64,000 nt of DNA from Chitinimonas sp. BJYL2 (GCF_027257935.1 NZ_JANZKW010000002.1:558001-622000); one strand, 5' to 3'; shown: positions 30,924 to 40,377, counted from the stretch's first letter. Program-made: numbers and translations. The notes: generated by a model from the sequence alone, not told the origin.

Positions 30924-31499
30924 TCAGGCGGCGCCCAGTTCCAGTGTGCGCAGGGTCATGGGCAGCGAGGAGTTCACGTCGAACTCGCAGCCCGTTTCTA
31001 TCCCCACGCGGGCAATATCGGCCGCGCTCAGTTCAGGGCGGTCGTAAACAGCGCGCATGGCGCCTATGGCAAAGTCGCGACCTGAACCGATGGCCCAGTA
31101 CTGGCGGTATTCGTAGACCTCCCGCATCGAGAACACACCGAAGATGCCATGGGTATTGGCGATCAGCGCGGTCATCTGGCTCGATTCGTAAGGGTCATCC
31201 TCTTCTTCCTCGGGACGCAGGAAGAAGTCTTCCTTAAGCTTGGGATGCAGCTTGCGGAAGCTTTCAAAGATGGTGGCGCGGCTGGAAAAATCCAGTGTGC
31301 GGTTGCGGCTGAGCGCGGCTTGCATGACCAGATCATGCGCTGCCGCACCGCACAGGCCGAACAACACGCCGCCGGACTCGAAGATCTTGTCCGGCCAGGC
31401 ATCGTGCTGCTGGCCCAGCCGGGTATCACCAAACGTCGATTGCGTGTCGGCCGCGATGGCGACCTGATTGCCCTTGCGGACAACAACAATGGTAGTCAT
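30924..31499 (-). CDS. Proteasome-type Ntn-hydrolase, BPH-like
   Basis: A 191-residue proteasome-fold peptidase. After Met removal it begins Thr-Thr like HslV; the catalytic set is Thr1, Asp17 (AIAADT) and a Lys at about 37 (PDKIFE), with the Gly-rich GLCGAAAHD and GSGRDFAIGAM loops. It differs from HslV by an acidic insertion (RPEEEEDDPYES) and greater length, which matches the betaproteobacterial proteasome homologue (BPH) better than HslV or Anbu. Known BPH proteins form double-ring barrels without a dedicated neighbouring ATPase. Its start overlaps pncC by four bases; no hslU lies in the window. Confidence 0.85.
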   Translation of the reverse strand: MTTIVVVRKGNQVAIAADTQSTFGDTRLGQQHDAWPDKIFESGGVLFGLCGAAAHDLVMQAALSRNRTLDFSSRATIFESFRKLHPKLKEDFFLRPEEEEDDPYESSQMTALIANTHGIFGVFSMREVYEYRQYWAIGSGRDFAIGAMRAVYDRPELSAADIARVGIETGCEFDVNSSLPMTLRTLELGAA

Positions 31500-31984
31500 G
31501 CCGTGTCAGATTCCCGGGTAAGTGCCAGCAAATGCGCCAGCGCATGATGGATGGTTTGCGCGCGCACGGCAGCGCGGTCGCCGTCAAAGCGGCAGGTTTC
31601 CGTCAGGGTACGATCCGCCAGCGCAAAACCGAAGCACACGGTGCCGACCAGCTTGGCCGCCGAACCGCCAGAAGGCCCGGCAATGCCGGATACCGCCACC
31701 GCAATCTGGGCTCCGGACGCAGCCAAGGCGCCGCGCGCCATCTCGGCCACCACCGCTTCGCTGACTGCGCCATGGGTCTCCAGGGTGGCCGGCAACACAC
31801 CCGTCAGTTTCTGCTTGGCATCATTCGAGTAGGTGACCCAGCCCATGTCGAACCAGGCCGAGGAACCGGCGATATCGGTAATCGCACTGGCAATGCCGCC
31901 ACCTGTACACGATTCAGCCGTGGTCACCCGCCAACCTCGTGCCAGCAGCGCAGCGCCCAGTTGTTCAGCCAGCCCGGACGCCAC
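31496..31984 (-). CDS. pncC: Nicotinamide-nucleotide amidohydrolase (CinA C-terminal family)
   Basis: A 162-residue stand-alone CinA C-terminal domain that deamidates NMN to NaMN for NAD recycling. Key phrases are TTAESCTGGGIASAITDIAGSS (nucleophile Ser within AESCTGG), WVTYSNDAKQKLTGV, HGAVSEAVVAEMA and AVSGIAGPSGG. Only two bases separate it from orn and it overlaps the BPH-like gene by four bases, so all are one operon. Confidence 0.93.
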   Translation of the reverse strand: MASGLAEQLGAALLARGWRVTTAESCTGGGIASAITDIAGSSAWFDMGWVTYSNDAKQKLTGVLPATLETHGAVSEAVVAEMARGALAASGAQIAVAVSGIAGPSGGSAAKLVGTVCFGFALADRTLTETCRFDGDRAAVRAQTIHHALAHLLALTRESDTA

Positions 31985-31986
31985 GT

Positions 31987-32532
31987 TCAGCCCTTGAGGA
32001 AATGTTCGCGGTAATACTTGAGCTCATCAATGGACTCATACACATCGGCCAGCGCCTCGTGCCGTCCGGATTTCTTGAGGCCCTTGTAGATATCGGGCTG
32101 CCAGCGCTTGCACAGCTCCTTGAGTGTGGAGACATCCAGAATCCGGTAGTGCAGATACTCATCGAGCTTGGGCATCCAGCGCACCATGAAGCGGCGATCC
32201 TGATGCACCGAGTTACCACACAGCGGCGAGGTACCCTTGGCCACATGCTGGGCAATGAAATCCAGCATCTGCTGCTCAGCCTCGGCCTCGCTGAGCGTGG
32301 ACGCCTTGACCTTGTCGATCAGTCCTGATTTGCCATGGGTATTCTTGTTCCAGTCATCCATCGCATCGAGCACGCTGTCGGGCTGGTGCACGACCAGCAC
32401 CGGGCCTTCGGCCACGGTATTGAGTTCGCTGTCAGTAATTACCACGGCCAGCTCGATGATGCGCTCGCGCTCGGGATCCAGACCGGTCATTTCCATGTCC
32501 AGCCAGATGAGTCGGTTTTGCTCTTGTGCCAT
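31987..32532 (-). CDS. orn: Oligoribonuclease
   Basis: A 181-residue DEDDh 3'-5' exonuclease that degrades di- to pentaribonucleotides, including pGpG from c-di-GMP turnover. The first acidic pair is in [12 protein letters not shown]; further family blocks are [33 protein letters not shown] and [12 protein letters not shown], with the His/Asp of the active site in HEALADV. The ATG at 32532 gives the usual N-terminus; an upstream in-frame ATG at 32550 adds six residues only. First gene of the minus-strand operon, divergent from the M48 peptidase. Confidence 0.96.
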   Translation of the reverse strand: MAQEQNRLIWLDMEMTGLDPERERIIELAVVITDSELNTVAEGPVLVVHQPDSVLDAMDDWNKNTHGKSGLIDKVKASTLSEAEAEQQMLDFIAQHVAKGTSPLCGNSVHQDRRFMVRWMPKLDEYLHYRILDVSTLKELCKRWQPDIYKGLKKSGRHEALADVYESIDELKYYREHFLKG

Positions 32533-32622
32533 ACTTGCTCGCTGTATCAAGTTAGGCGGACTCGCAGATTCATGCGCAGACCCGCCCGTTCAGAATAGAC
32601 CTCCATTTTCGCACAGCCCCGC

Positions 32623-33870
32623 ATGAGCGCCCACGAATTCAGTCTTGTCTTTATCGCCTTTCTGGTGCTCTCCACCGGCTTGCAACTCTGGCTCAAGGGG
32701 CGCCACCTCGCGCACATCGCGGCACACCGCGACAGCGTCCCCGCAGACTTTGCCGGCGCCATTGAACTCGATGCCCACCAAAAAGCCGCCGACTACACCT
32801 CGGCCAAAACGCGTCTGGCGCGCATCGTCATCGCCTGGGATGCGCTGGTACTGGCGGGACTCACCTTGGGCGGCGTGATCGGCTGGTTCGATACCAGCCT
32901 GCGCGCGGCACTCGGCAACAGCATCTGGGCCGGCTTGGGCTTGATGGCGGCGGTCATGGTGGTCAGCAGTGTGCTGTCGCTTCCGTTCTCTATCTACTCG
33001 ACTTTTGTGCTGGAAGAACGCTTTGGTTTCAACAAGACCACGCCGGCACTATTTGTGGTGGACATGATCAAGGGCGCCCTTCTCTCAGCCGTGCTGGGCC
33101 TGCCACTGGTGGCACTGGTGCTCTGGCTGATGGATGCCGCCGGCAACGGCTGGTGGCTGTATGCCTGGCTGGCCTGGGTGACCTTCGGCCTGCTCGTCAT
33201 GGCCATCTACCCGCGCTTCATCGCCCCGCTATTCAACAAGTTCTCGCCGCTGGACAACGCCGATCTCAAATCGCGTATCGACGCACTGCTGAACAAGTGC
33301 GGCTTTGCCAGCAACGGCGTGTTCGTGATGGATGGCAGCCGTCGCTCCAGTCACGGCAATGCCTACTTCACCGGCTTTGGCAAAACCAAGCGCATCGTAT
33401 TTTTCGATACGCTGCTTGAACGACTCGAACCGCTCGAAGTGGAGGCCGTGCTGGCCCATGAACTGGGCCACTACAAGCGTCGCCATATCATCAAGCGCAT
33501 GGTCATGATTTATGGCTTGGGCTTGGTCACGCTGGCGGTGCTGGGCCTGCTCAAGAATGCCGAGTGGTTCTATGCTGGCCTGGGCGTGGCCACGCCGTCT
33601 ACCGCTGCCGCGCTGCTGCTGTTCTTCGTGGCGCTGCCAGTGTTCACCTTCCCGTTTGCCTGGATTGCCAGCCGTGGCTCGCGCCAGCATGAATACGAGG
33701 CCGATCACTACGCGGCCGAAGTCAGCAGCGGCCCGGCGCTGATCTCCGGTCTGGTCAAGCTCTACCGCGATAACGCCGCCACGCTGACCCCCGACCCACT
33801 GCATTCGCTGTTCTACGATTCGCACCCGCCCGCCGCCCTGCGCATTGCTGCGCTGCGTGCTCATAGCTAG
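32623..33870 (+). CDS. M48-family membrane metallopeptidase (CAAX protease 1/Ste24-like)
   Basis: A 415-residue integral membrane peptidase. About seven hydrophobic helices surround the zinc motif HELGH (279-283) followed by YKRRH; the third ligand Glu is in EYEADHYAAEVS near the C-terminus. Other hallmarks are EERFGFNKTTP and the GSRRSSHGNAYFTGFG stretch before the active site. It is the Ste24/HtpX-like branch with N-terminal multi-helix domain, probably clearing damaged membrane proteins. It starts a plus-strand run with phhB and rsgA. Confidence 0.92.
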   Translation: MSAHEFSLVFIAFLVLSTGLQLWLKGRHLAHIAAHRDSVPADFAGAIELDAHQKAADYTSAKTRLARIVIAWDALVLAGLTLGGVIGWFDTSLRAALGNSIWAGLGLMAAVMVVSSVLSLPFSIYSTFVLEERFGFNKTTPALFVVDMIKGALLSAVLGLPLVALVLWLMDAAGNGWWLYAWLAWVTFGLLVMAIYPRFIAPLFNKFSPLDNADLKSRIDALLNKCGFASNGVFVMDGSRRSSHGNAYFTGFGKTKRIVFFDTLLERLEPLEVEAVLAHELGHYKRRHIIKRMVMIYGLGLVTLAVLGLLKNAEWFYAGLGVATPSTAAALLLFFVALPVFTFPFAWIASRGSRQHEYEADHYAAEVSSGPALISGLVKLYRDNAATLTPDPLHSLFYDSHPPAALRIAALRAHS

Positions 33871-33878
33871 GAACCATC

Positions 33879-34193
33879 ATGTCGCTGCTGAATGAAAACT
33901 GCCCTGCCAAGGTCGACCCACTGAGCGATGCCGAGCTGGCCAGCCTGCTCTCGCAAGTGAGCGGCTGGACGGTAGAGGGCGGCAAGCTCGTCAAAACCTT
34001 CCGCTTTACCAACTATTACGAGACGCTGGCCTTTGTGAACGCCTCGGCATTTCTCTCGCACCAGCTTGATCACCACCCCGAACTGCATGTGACCTACAAC
34101 ACGGTCAAAGTCGCTTACGACACTCACTCGGTCAACGGCCTGAGCCGCAACGATTTCGTCTGCGCCGCCCGCACCGACGCGCTGCTCGCATGA
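33879..34193 (+). CDS. phhB: Pterin-4a-carbinolamine dehydratase
   Basis: A 104-residue small enzyme that dehydrates 4a-hydroxy-tetrahydrobiopterin and so recycles the cofactor of phenylalanine hydroxylase. The signature HQLDHHPELHVTYNTVK with the paired catalytic His is present, and RFTNYYETLAFVNASA is typical. A phenylalanine hydroxylase gene is not in the window. The stop overlaps the rsgA start by four bases. Confidence 0.93.
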   Translation: MSLLNENCPAKVDPLSDAELASLLSQVSGWTVEGGKLVKTFRFTNYYETLAFVNASAFLSHQLDHHPELHVTYNTVKVAYDTHSVNGLSRNDFVCAARTDALLA

Positions 34194-35053
34194 GCATTAC
34201 CGGCCGCATCATCCAGTCGCACGGAAAATCGTTTGTCGTCGAAGTGGGTGAGCGCCGCTATATCGCCACCGCGCGCGGCAAGAAAACCGCCTATGCCGTG
34301 GGCGATCTTGTGGACATCGATCTGATCAATGAAGAGCAGGCCGTCATTGAAAAGGTACAGCCGCGCACCAGCCTGCTGTACCGCTCGGATGAGTGGCGCG
34401 AAAAGCTTATCGCTGCCAATGTCACGCAAATTGCCATCGTGCTCGCCGCCGTGCCCAGCTTCTATGAAGAGCTGTTGAGCCGCTGCCTGGTCGCAGCCGA
34501 AGACGCCGACATCCGCGCGCTGATCATCCTCAACAAGTGCGATCTGCCCGAAACCGCGCAAGCTCGGGCCACGCTCGAACCCTACCGCGTGCTCGGTTAC
34601 CCGATGCTGGAACTGAGTGCCACCGGCGATATCGCGCCGCTGCTACCCGAGCTGGCTAACCACACCACCGTACTGGTGGGCCAGAGCGGCATGGGCAAGT
34701 CCACACTGGTGAACGCGCTGCTGCCCGACGCCAAGGTGCGCACCAACGACATTTCCCTTGCGCTCGATTCTGGCAAGCACACCACCACGCACGCCACCCT
34801 TTACCGCCTACCGCAAGGCGGCGAACTGATCGACTCGCCCGGCCTGCAGGAGTTCGGTCTCGGCCACTTGCGTGGCGACCGGTTGCTCGCGCTCTTCCCC
34901 GAAATGCGCCAGTACATCGGCCAGTGCCGCTTCCGCGATTGCCGCCATGAACGCGAGCCGGATTGCGCGCTGATTGCCGCCGCTGAACGTGGCGACGTGC
35001 TGCCGCAAAGGCTGCAACTGCTGCGGAAGTTGCGTGCAAGCTGCAACACCTGA
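34190..35053 (+). CDS. rsgA: Ribosome small-subunit GTPase RsgA
   Basis: A 287-residue circularly permuted GTPase acting in late 30S maturation. An N-terminal OB fold is followed by G4 (LNKCD) before G1 (GQSGMGKST) and G3 (DSPG), the permuted order that defines the family. The C-terminal zinc site is CRFRDCRHEREPDC. Length is at the short end because the N-terminal extension is minimal. Together with the following rpsU it groups ribosome functions. Confidence 0.96.
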   Translation: MSITGRIIQSHGKSFVVEVGERRYIATARGKKTAYAVGDLVDIDLINEEQAVIEKVQPRTSLLYRSDEWREKLIAANVTQIAIVLAAVPSFYEELLSRCLVAAEDADIRALIILNKCDLPETAQARATLEPYRVLGYPMLELSATGDIAPLLPELANHTTVLVGQSGMGKSTLVNALLPDAKVRTNDISLALDSGKHTTTHATLYRLPQGGELIDSPGLQEFGLGHLRGDRLLALFPEMRQYIGQCRFRDCRHEREPDCALIAAAERGDVLPQRLQLLRKLRASCNT

Positions 35054-35106
35054 GCCGTATCTGCTCAAAAATCGCCGCCAAAACAGCCATTTACTCGCCG
35101 CCAAAC

Positions 35107-35136
35107 TTGTCTGACGGCTTGCCAGACTGTTATCAT
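35107..35136 (+). promoter_or_regulatory. Probable promoter of the rpsU-dnaG-rpoD operon
   Basis: TTGTCT (35107-35112), an 18-base spacer, and TATCAT (35131-35136) lie about 60 bases before the rpsU start. Confidence 0.55.
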
Positions 35137-35195
35137 CGCTATTCGCAGCAAAATTTTATTTAACCCGTCTTCGTTAGAAAGTAGGACTGATCTCA

Positions 35196-35408
35196 ATGCC
35201 GACCGTACGCGTCAAGGAAAACGAGCCGTTTGAAGTTGCCATGCGCCGCTTCAAGCGCACTGTGGAAAAAACCGGCCTGCTCACCGAACTGCGCGCCCGC
35301 GAGTTCTATGAAAAGCCGACCACTGAGCGCAAGCGTAAGCTCGCTGCCGCTGTGAAGCGCCATTACAAGCGCATTCGCAGCCAGATGCTGCCGAAGAAGT
35401 ACTACTAA
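35196..35408 (+). CDS. rpsU: 30S ribosomal protein S21
   Basis: A 70-residue basic protein: [20 protein letters not shown], then [18 protein letters not shown] and a Lys/Arg-rich tail ending MLPKKYY, all standard for S21. It helps mRNA base-pairing on the small subunit. It is first in the classical macromolecular synthesis operon (rpsU, dnaG, rpoD), here with a yqeY gene inserted after it. Confidence 0.97.
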   Translation: MPTVRVKENEPFEVAMRRFKRTVEKTGLLTELRAREFYEKPTTERKRKLAAAVKRHYKRIRSQMLPKKYY

Positions 35409-35478
35409 GCCAGTACTGCTTTAGCTGCGTTTTCCGCGTACCGCCAGTGAGGGCTTGCCCTCACGGTCACGCAATCAG

Positions 35479-35511
35479 GGCCGCCGGTTTATACTGGCGG
35501 CCTTGTGTTTT
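35479..35511 (+). terminator. Internal terminator between rpsU and yqeY/dnaG
   Basis: A 10-bp stem (GGCCGCC with GGCGGCC plus three inner pairs) and the tract TTGTGTTTT follow rpsU by 70 bases. A second hairpin GTGAGGGC-TT-GCCCTCAC at 35447-35464 lies just before. Placement matches the attenuating terminator known after rpsU in E. coli. Confidence 0.7.
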
Positions 35512-35685
35512 GCGGGCCTGTTTTCAACGCCACACAGTGGCCTGCTGGCACGTGCCACACAGGCAGCCGGGGCCCTCAGGACAGCAGCGCTATCTCGCTG
35601 CGCTCGTAAGCACACTGAATAGGCAGTTGAGATACTCAGCAAACCGCCCTTCACCCCACCTTCCAACCTTCTGCAAAGTCACGCC

Positions 35686-36126
35686 ATGAGCCTCAAGCAA
35701 CGCATTACTGATGACATGAAGACCGCCATGCGCGAAAAAGATACCGCGCGCCTGGGCACCATCCGCCTCTTGCTGGCCGCGATGAAGCAGAAGGAAGTCG
35801 ATGAGCGCATCGAGCTCAGCGATGAGCAGATCGTCGCCATCATCGACAAGATGAACAAGCAGCGCCGCGATTCGATCAGCCAATACGAAGCCGCCAATCG
35901 CCAGGATCTGGCCGATGTGGAAAAGGCCGAAATGGTGGTGCTCGAGGCCTATATGCCGCAGCAGGCCGACGAAGCCGAAATCAATGCCGTACTCGAAGCC
36001 GCCGTGGCCACGCATGGCGCCAGTGTGGCATCCATGGGCAAGATCATGGCCGACGTCAAAGCCAAGCTGGCCGGCCGCGCTGACCTCAGCAAGGTCTCGG
36101 CCTTGGTAAAGGCGCGCATTCAGTAA
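35686..36126 (+). CDS. GatB/YqeY domain protein
   Basis: A 146-residue helical protein: MSLKQRITDDMKTAMREKDTARL N-terminus, LRLLLAAMKQKEVDER-like block, and YMPQQADEAEINAVLEAAV, all typical of YqeY. The C-terminal half resembles the tRNA-binding tail of GatB; a role in amidotransferase or tRNA quality control is presumed but not proven. It sits between rpsU and dnaG, a common position in proteobacteria. Confidence 0.93.
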   Translation: MSLKQRITDDMKTAMREKDTARLGTIRLLLAAMKQKEVDERIELSDEQIVAIIDKMNKQRRDSISQYEAANRQDLADVEKAEMVVLEAYMPQQADEAEINAVLEAAVATHGASVASMGKIMADVKAKLAGRADLSKVSALVKARIQ

Positions 36127-36195
36127 GGCGTGCGGCTTGAGGTGTGAGGCGCAACGGTCCGCATCTCAAACCTGACATCGCACCCCTCACCCACC

Positions 36196-38106
36196 ATGGC
36201 CCTCATTCCCGAAGAGTTCGTTCAGGACCTGCTCAACCGCCTCGATATCGTCGAGGTCGTCGAGCGCTACCTGCCGCTCAAGAAAACCGGCCAGAACTAC
36301 AGCGCCTGCTGCCCGTTCCACAAGGAAAAGTCACCCTCGTTCACCGTGAGCCCCACCAAGCAGTTCTACCACTGCTTTGGCTGCGGCGTGAACGGATCGG
36401 CTGTGCGCTTTGTCATGGAATACGAAGGGCTGGCTTTCCCTGAAGCCGTTGAAAAGCTCGCCGAGTCGGTCGGCATGCAGGTGCCACGCGTTGCCGGCAG
36501 CAAGCATAACGATGCGCCACAGCGTGCGCGTCAGGCCAGCCTCGTCGAGCTCAACAAGGCCGCGATGCAGTTCTATCGCGATAGCCTCAAGCAAAGCCCC
36601 GCCGCCATCGATTATCTGAAACGCCGCGGCCTCTCGGGCCAGATTGCCGCACGTTTCGGCCTCGGTTACGCGCCCGAAGACTGGCACCCGCTGGCCAGCT
36701 GCTTCAGCGATTACGCCACCAACCCGGGCATCAAGGAAGTCGGCCTCGTGATCGATAGCGAGAGCACCGGCCGCCGCTACGATCGCTTCCGCAACCGCAT
36801 CATGTTCCCGATCCTGGATGGCAAGAGCCAAGTCATCGGCTTTGGCGGCCGCGTGCTGGATAGCGCCGCGAGTGTGCTCAAGGGCCAATCCAAGCCCGAC
36901 GCCAAGACCGGCGAGATCAAGGAACCCAAGTATCTGAACTCGCCTGAAACGCCGCTGTTCCAGAAAGGCCTGGAACTCTATGGCCTGCCGCAGGCGCGCC
37001 AAGCCATCCGCACGCTGAACCGCGTGCTGGTCGTGGAGGGCTATATGGATGTGGTGGGCCTGGCGCAACTGGGCGTGGAGTACGCCGTTGCCACCCTCGG
37101 CACCGCCTGCACGCCCGAGCATGTACGCAAACTGATGCGGCTGGCCGACCGCACCATCTTCTGCTTTGACGGCGATGCCGCAGGCCGCAAGGCCGCTTGG
37201 CGCGCGCTGGAGAACAGCCTGCCACTGGCCAGCGATGCCAAGACCCTGAGCTTTCTGTTCCTGCCCTCCGAGCACGACCCGGACAGCTATATCCGCGCCT
37301 TCGGCAAGGAGGCGTTCGAGACCTTTGCCGACGAGGAAAGTTTGGGTCTGGCCGCCTTCCTGTGTCGCGAGTTGTCCAGCCAGGTCGATCTGGATACCGA
37401 AGAAGGCAAGGCACGCCTGCTGCATCTAGCTAAGCCGCTGGTCGAACAGATCAAGGCACCCGCACTGGCGATCCTTTTGCGCAAAAAGCTCGGCGAGCTA
37501 GCGGGGCTGGATACCTACGAAGTCACCCAGATACTCGGCATCAGCCAGCCCCTGGCCGCCCCCGCAACCAAAGCCGATGACGCGCCACGTCGTCAGGACA
37601 GTCCTCGTAGCCGCGCACCGCGCGACAAGGAGTCCCGCTATACACCGCGCCAAAGCCAGCCATCACTGGGCCGCGCCCCACGCGAGCTCGGCTTCGAGCT
37701 GCTGCAACTTCTGGTACTGAACCCCAAGCTCGCACTCGAATTGCCGCAATCCGCCCTGCCCGCCATTACCGATCCTGGCACGCGCGCCATTGCCCGCGTC
37801 GTCGATTACGTATGCGAGGCAAGCAGCCCGCCAGCGAGCGGGCACCTGATGGAAGCCCTGCGCGGCGACCCCAGCCACGCCCTGCTCGCCAAAGCCCTGG
37901 CCGCCGGACAGCTTGCCTATGCCACCAGCAGCGAATCCACGCTGCACGACGTATGGCGCGATGTGCTGGAACGTTATCTGCAACGGGCGGACAAACCTCG
38001 TAACGATGAGCGCATCGCGGAGCTGGCCGCCAAGGGTTTTGCCGGCATGAGCAGCGAGGAGCGCGAGGAATACAGCCGGCTGCTGATGGCCGGTCGCCAC
38101 ATATAG
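36196..38106 (+). CDS. dnaG: DNA primase
   Basis: A 636-residue primase that makes RNA primers for the replication fork. The N-terminal zinc-binding domain has CCPFHKEKSPSF and YHCFGCGVNGS (about 39-66). The TOPRIM core shows VVEGYMDVVGL and FDGDAAGRKAA. A Pro/Arg/Ser-rich linker (about 455-490) leads to the C-terminal helicase-binding domain. Length is a little above E. coli DnaG. Third gene of the operon. Confidence 0.97.
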   Translation: MALIPEEFVQDLLNRLDIVEVVERYLPLKKTGQNYSACCPFHKEKSPSFTVSPTKQFYHCFGCGVNGSAVRFVMEYEGLAFPEAVEKLAESVGMQVPRVAGSKHNDAPQRARQASLVELNKAAMQFYRDSLKQSPAAIDYLKRRGLSGQIAARFGLGYAPEDWHPLASCFSDYATNPGIKEVGLVIDSESTGRRYDRFRNRIMFPILDGKSQVIGFGGRVLDSAASVLKGQSKPDAKTGEIKEPKYLNSPETPLFQKGLELYGLPQARQAIRTLNRVLVVEGYMDVVGLAQLGVEYAVATLGTACTPEHVRKLMRLADRTIFCFDGDAAGRKAAWRALENSLPLASDAKTLSFLFLPSEHDPDSYIRAFGKEAFETFADEESLGLAAFLCRELSSQVDLDTEEGKARLLHLAKPLVEQIKAPALAILLRKKLGELAGLDTYEVTQILGISQPLAAPATKADDAPRRQDSPRSRAPRDKESRYTPRQSQPSLGRAPRELGFELLQLLVLNPKLALELPQSALPAITDPGTRAIARVVDYVCEASSPPASGHLMEALRGDPSHALLAKALAAGQLAYATSSESTLHDVWRDVLERYLQRADKPRNDERIAELAAKGFAGMSSEEREEYSRLLMAGRHI

Positions 38107-38310
38107 GCAGCAATTCAGCGGCAGATCGCTAAACTGGACTCAACGGCGCCGGCAAGATTGCCGCAAGCGGCCAGCAGCCTGCCTGCGAGGCCGATTTACC
38201 CAGCCGACAAAGTCGCTGATTTCAAAGACTTAAGGAACGGGAAACCTGCAAAGCACTGGCATCCGTGCTACACTTTGCGGTTTCCCCGTCCCACATTCGA
38301 GATAGTACAG

Positions 38311-40254
38311 ATGGCGGCAGATCAAGAGTTGGACAAGTCCGAGGCCAACAAGCGCGACGCGGAACCGCGTCTCGACAGCGAAGCGCGCAAAGCACGCTTC
38401 AAGAACCTTATCGTGCTTGGCAAGGAACGGGGCTACCTGACCTATGCCGAGATCAACGACCATTTGCCCGAAGACATGCTCGACGCCGAGCAGATCGAAG
38501 GCGTGATCAGCATGATCACCAGCATGGGCATTCAGGTCTACGATGAGGCGCCGGACGCCGAATCGCTGCTGATGTCCGACGCGGCACCCGCTGCCGTGGC
38601 CGACGACGACGTCGCCGAAGAAGCCGAGGCCGCGCTTTCTACCGTGGACTCCGAATTCGGCCGCACCACCGACCCCGTGCGTATGTACATGCGCGAAATG
38701 GGCACGGTCGAGCTGCTGACGCGCGAAGGCGAAATTGAAATCGCCAAGCGCATCGAAGACGGCCTCAAGCACATGGTGCAGGCCATCACCGCCTGCCCCA
38801 CCACTATCGGCGAAATCATCAACCTGGTCGACAAGGCCCTGGCTGATGAAATCCGCATCGATGAAGTGGTTGACGACTTCATCGACCCGAACGCGGTCGA
38901 GGAAGAAGAAGTCGCCCCGCCCGAACTGCCCGATCCGGACGCCGAGGACGAAGCCGCGCTCGATGAAGCCGCCGAAGACGACGAAGACGCCGAAGGCGCC
39001 TCCGCCGCAGCGGCTGCCGCGAATCTGGAAGAACTCAAGAACAAGGCACGCGAACACTTCGAGGTGATCCGCGCCCTGTACGACAAGATGGTCAAGGCCC
39101 TGGCCAAGCACGGCCCGCAGAGCAAGCAGTACCTTGCCCTGCAAGCCGACGTCTCCGCCGAGTTCCTGAAAATCCGCTTCTCGGCCCGCCAGGTGGAAAA
39201 CCTGTGCGACAGCGTCCGCAACATGGTCGACGAGATCCGCGGCTACGAGCGCGAGATCATGGACATCTGCGTGCAGAAGGTCCGCATGCCGCGCGACTAC
39301 TTCATCAAGAACTTCCCCGGCAATGAAGACAATCAGGACTGGGTGAAGAACGAGATCGCCGCCGGCAAGCCCTACTCGGCCATTCTGGAACGCTACCAGC
39401 ACGCCGTGATGGAAAAGCAGTCCAAGCTTGCCGAGCTGCAGCAGAAGGCCATGCTGCCGATCAAGGAGCTCAAGGAAATCAACCGCCAGATGTCGACTGG
39501 TGAAGCCCGTGCACGTCGCGCCAAGCGCGAAATGATCGAGGCCAACCTGCGTCTGGTGATCTCCATCGCCAAAAAATACACCAACCGCGGTCTGCAATTC
39601 CTGGATCTGATCCAAGAAGGCAACATCGGTCTGATGAAGGCCGTGGACAAGTTCGAATACCGCCGTGGTTACAAGTTCTCGACGTACGCCACCTGGTGGA
39701 TCCGTCAGGCCATCACGCGGTCGATCGCCGACCAGGCACGCACCATCCGTATCCCGGTTCACATGATCGAAACGATCAACAAGATGAACCGTATTTCGCG
39801 CCAGATCCTGCAGGAAACCGGCCTTGAGCCCGATCCCGCCACCCTGGCCGAAAAGATGGACATGCCTGAGGACAAGATCCGCAAGATCCTCAAGATCGCC
39901 AAAGAACCGATCTCGATGGAAACGCCGATCGGCGACGACGACGATTCGCATCTGGGTGACTTCATCGAAGACACCAACAACGTGGCCCCGGTTGATGCCG
40001 CCGTCTACGCCAGCCTGCGCGATGCAACCCGCGACGTGCTGGACACGCTGACACCGCGCGAAGCCAAGGTGCTGCGTATGCGCTTCGGTATCGAAATGAA
40101 TACCGACCACACGCTGGAAGAGGTCGGCAAGCAGTTCGACGTGACCCGTGAGCGTATCCGTCAGATCGAAGCCAAGGCACTGCGCAAGCTGCGTCACCCG
40201 ACCCGCTCGGAGCGCCTGAAGAGCTTCCTCGACAGTCTGCAGAGCGAAGGCTAA
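38311..40254 (+). CDS. rpoD: RNA polymerase primary sigma factor (sigma-70)
   Basis: A 647-residue housekeeping sigma factor. The ATG at 38311 matches the usual N-terminus before region 1.1 ([23 protein letters not shown]); an open extension to 38158 is not supported. Region 1.2 is [30 protein letters not shown] large acidic non-conserved region (about 190-240, runs of Asp/Glu/Ala) precedes region 2 ([19 protein letters not shown], then the [20 protein letters not shown] core) and region 4 with [19 protein letters not shown]. Last protein gene of the operon; a tRNA follows 8 bases after its stop. Confidence 0.97.
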   Translation: MAADQELDKSEANKRDAEPRLDSEARKARFKNLIVLGKERGYLTYAEINDHLPEDMLDAEQIEGVISMITSMGIQVYDEAPDAESLLMSDAAPAAVADDDVAEEAEAALSTVDSEFGRTTDPVRMYMREMGTVELLTREGEIEIAKRIEDGLKHMVQAITACPTTIGEIINLVDKALADEIRIDEVVDDFIDPNAVEEEEVAPPELPDPDAEDEAALDEAAEDDEDAEGASAAAAAANLEELKNKAREHFEVIRALYDKMVKALAKHGPQSKQYLALQADVSAEFLKIRFSARQVENLCDSVRNMVDEIRGYEREIMDICVQKVRMPRDYFIKNFPGNEDNQDWVKNEIAAGKPYSAILERYQHAVMEKQSKLAELQQKAMLPIKELKEINRQMSTGEARARRAKREMIEANLRLVISIAKKYTNRGLQFLDLIQEGNIGLMKAVDKFEYRRGYKFSTYATWWIRQAITRSIADQARTIRIPVHMIETINKMNRISRQILQETGLEPDPATLAEKMDMPEDKIRKILKIAKEPISMETPIGDDDDSHLGDFIEDTNNVAPVDAAVYASLRDATRDVLDTLTPREAKVLRMRFGIEMNTDHTLEEVGKQFDVTRERIRQIEAKALRKLRHPTRSERLKSFLDSLQSEG

Positions 40255-40262
40255 GCGGTTTT

Positions 40263-40339
40263 GGGCCTGTAGCTCAGTTGGTTAGAGCAGAGGACTCATA
40301 ATCCTTTGGTCCAGGGTTCAAGTCCCTGCGGGCCCACCA
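40263..40339 (+). tRNA. tRNA with anticodon CAT, probably tRNA-Ile2 (lysidine type)
   Basis: A 77-base cloverleaf with encoded CCA. Acceptor GGGCCTG pairs with CGGGCCC (one T-G pair); the D arm is GCTC/GAGC; the anticodon stem is GAGGA/TCCTT around CTCATAA with CAT at 40297-40299; the T arm is CAGGG/CCCTG with TTCAAGT. CAT could be elongator Met, but C4-G69 and C5-G68 in the acceptor stem are known TilS determinants and the arm sequence resembles E. coli tRNA-Ile2. No promoter fits in the 8 bases after rpoD, so it is co-transcribed. Confidence 0.9.
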
Positions 40340-40344
40340 TAAAA

Positions 40345-40377
40345 ACAGGGAGTCAGCGCAAGCTGACTCCCTGTTTT
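40345..40377 (+). terminator. Strong terminator of the rpsU-rpoD-tRNA operon
   Basis: ACAGGGAGTCAGC-GCAA-GCTGACTCCCTGT is a perfect 13-bp stem with a GCAA tetraloop, followed by TTTT. Confidence 0.93.

Noticed and set aside
30924-31499. Annotation as canonical HslV
   Set aside because: Acidic insertion, extra length and absence of hslU fit the BPH type better; HslV remains the fallback.
38230-40197. 655-codon open frame on the minus strand over rpoD
   Set aside because: Antisense shadow of a high-GC gene; composition is unnatural and rpoD is certain.
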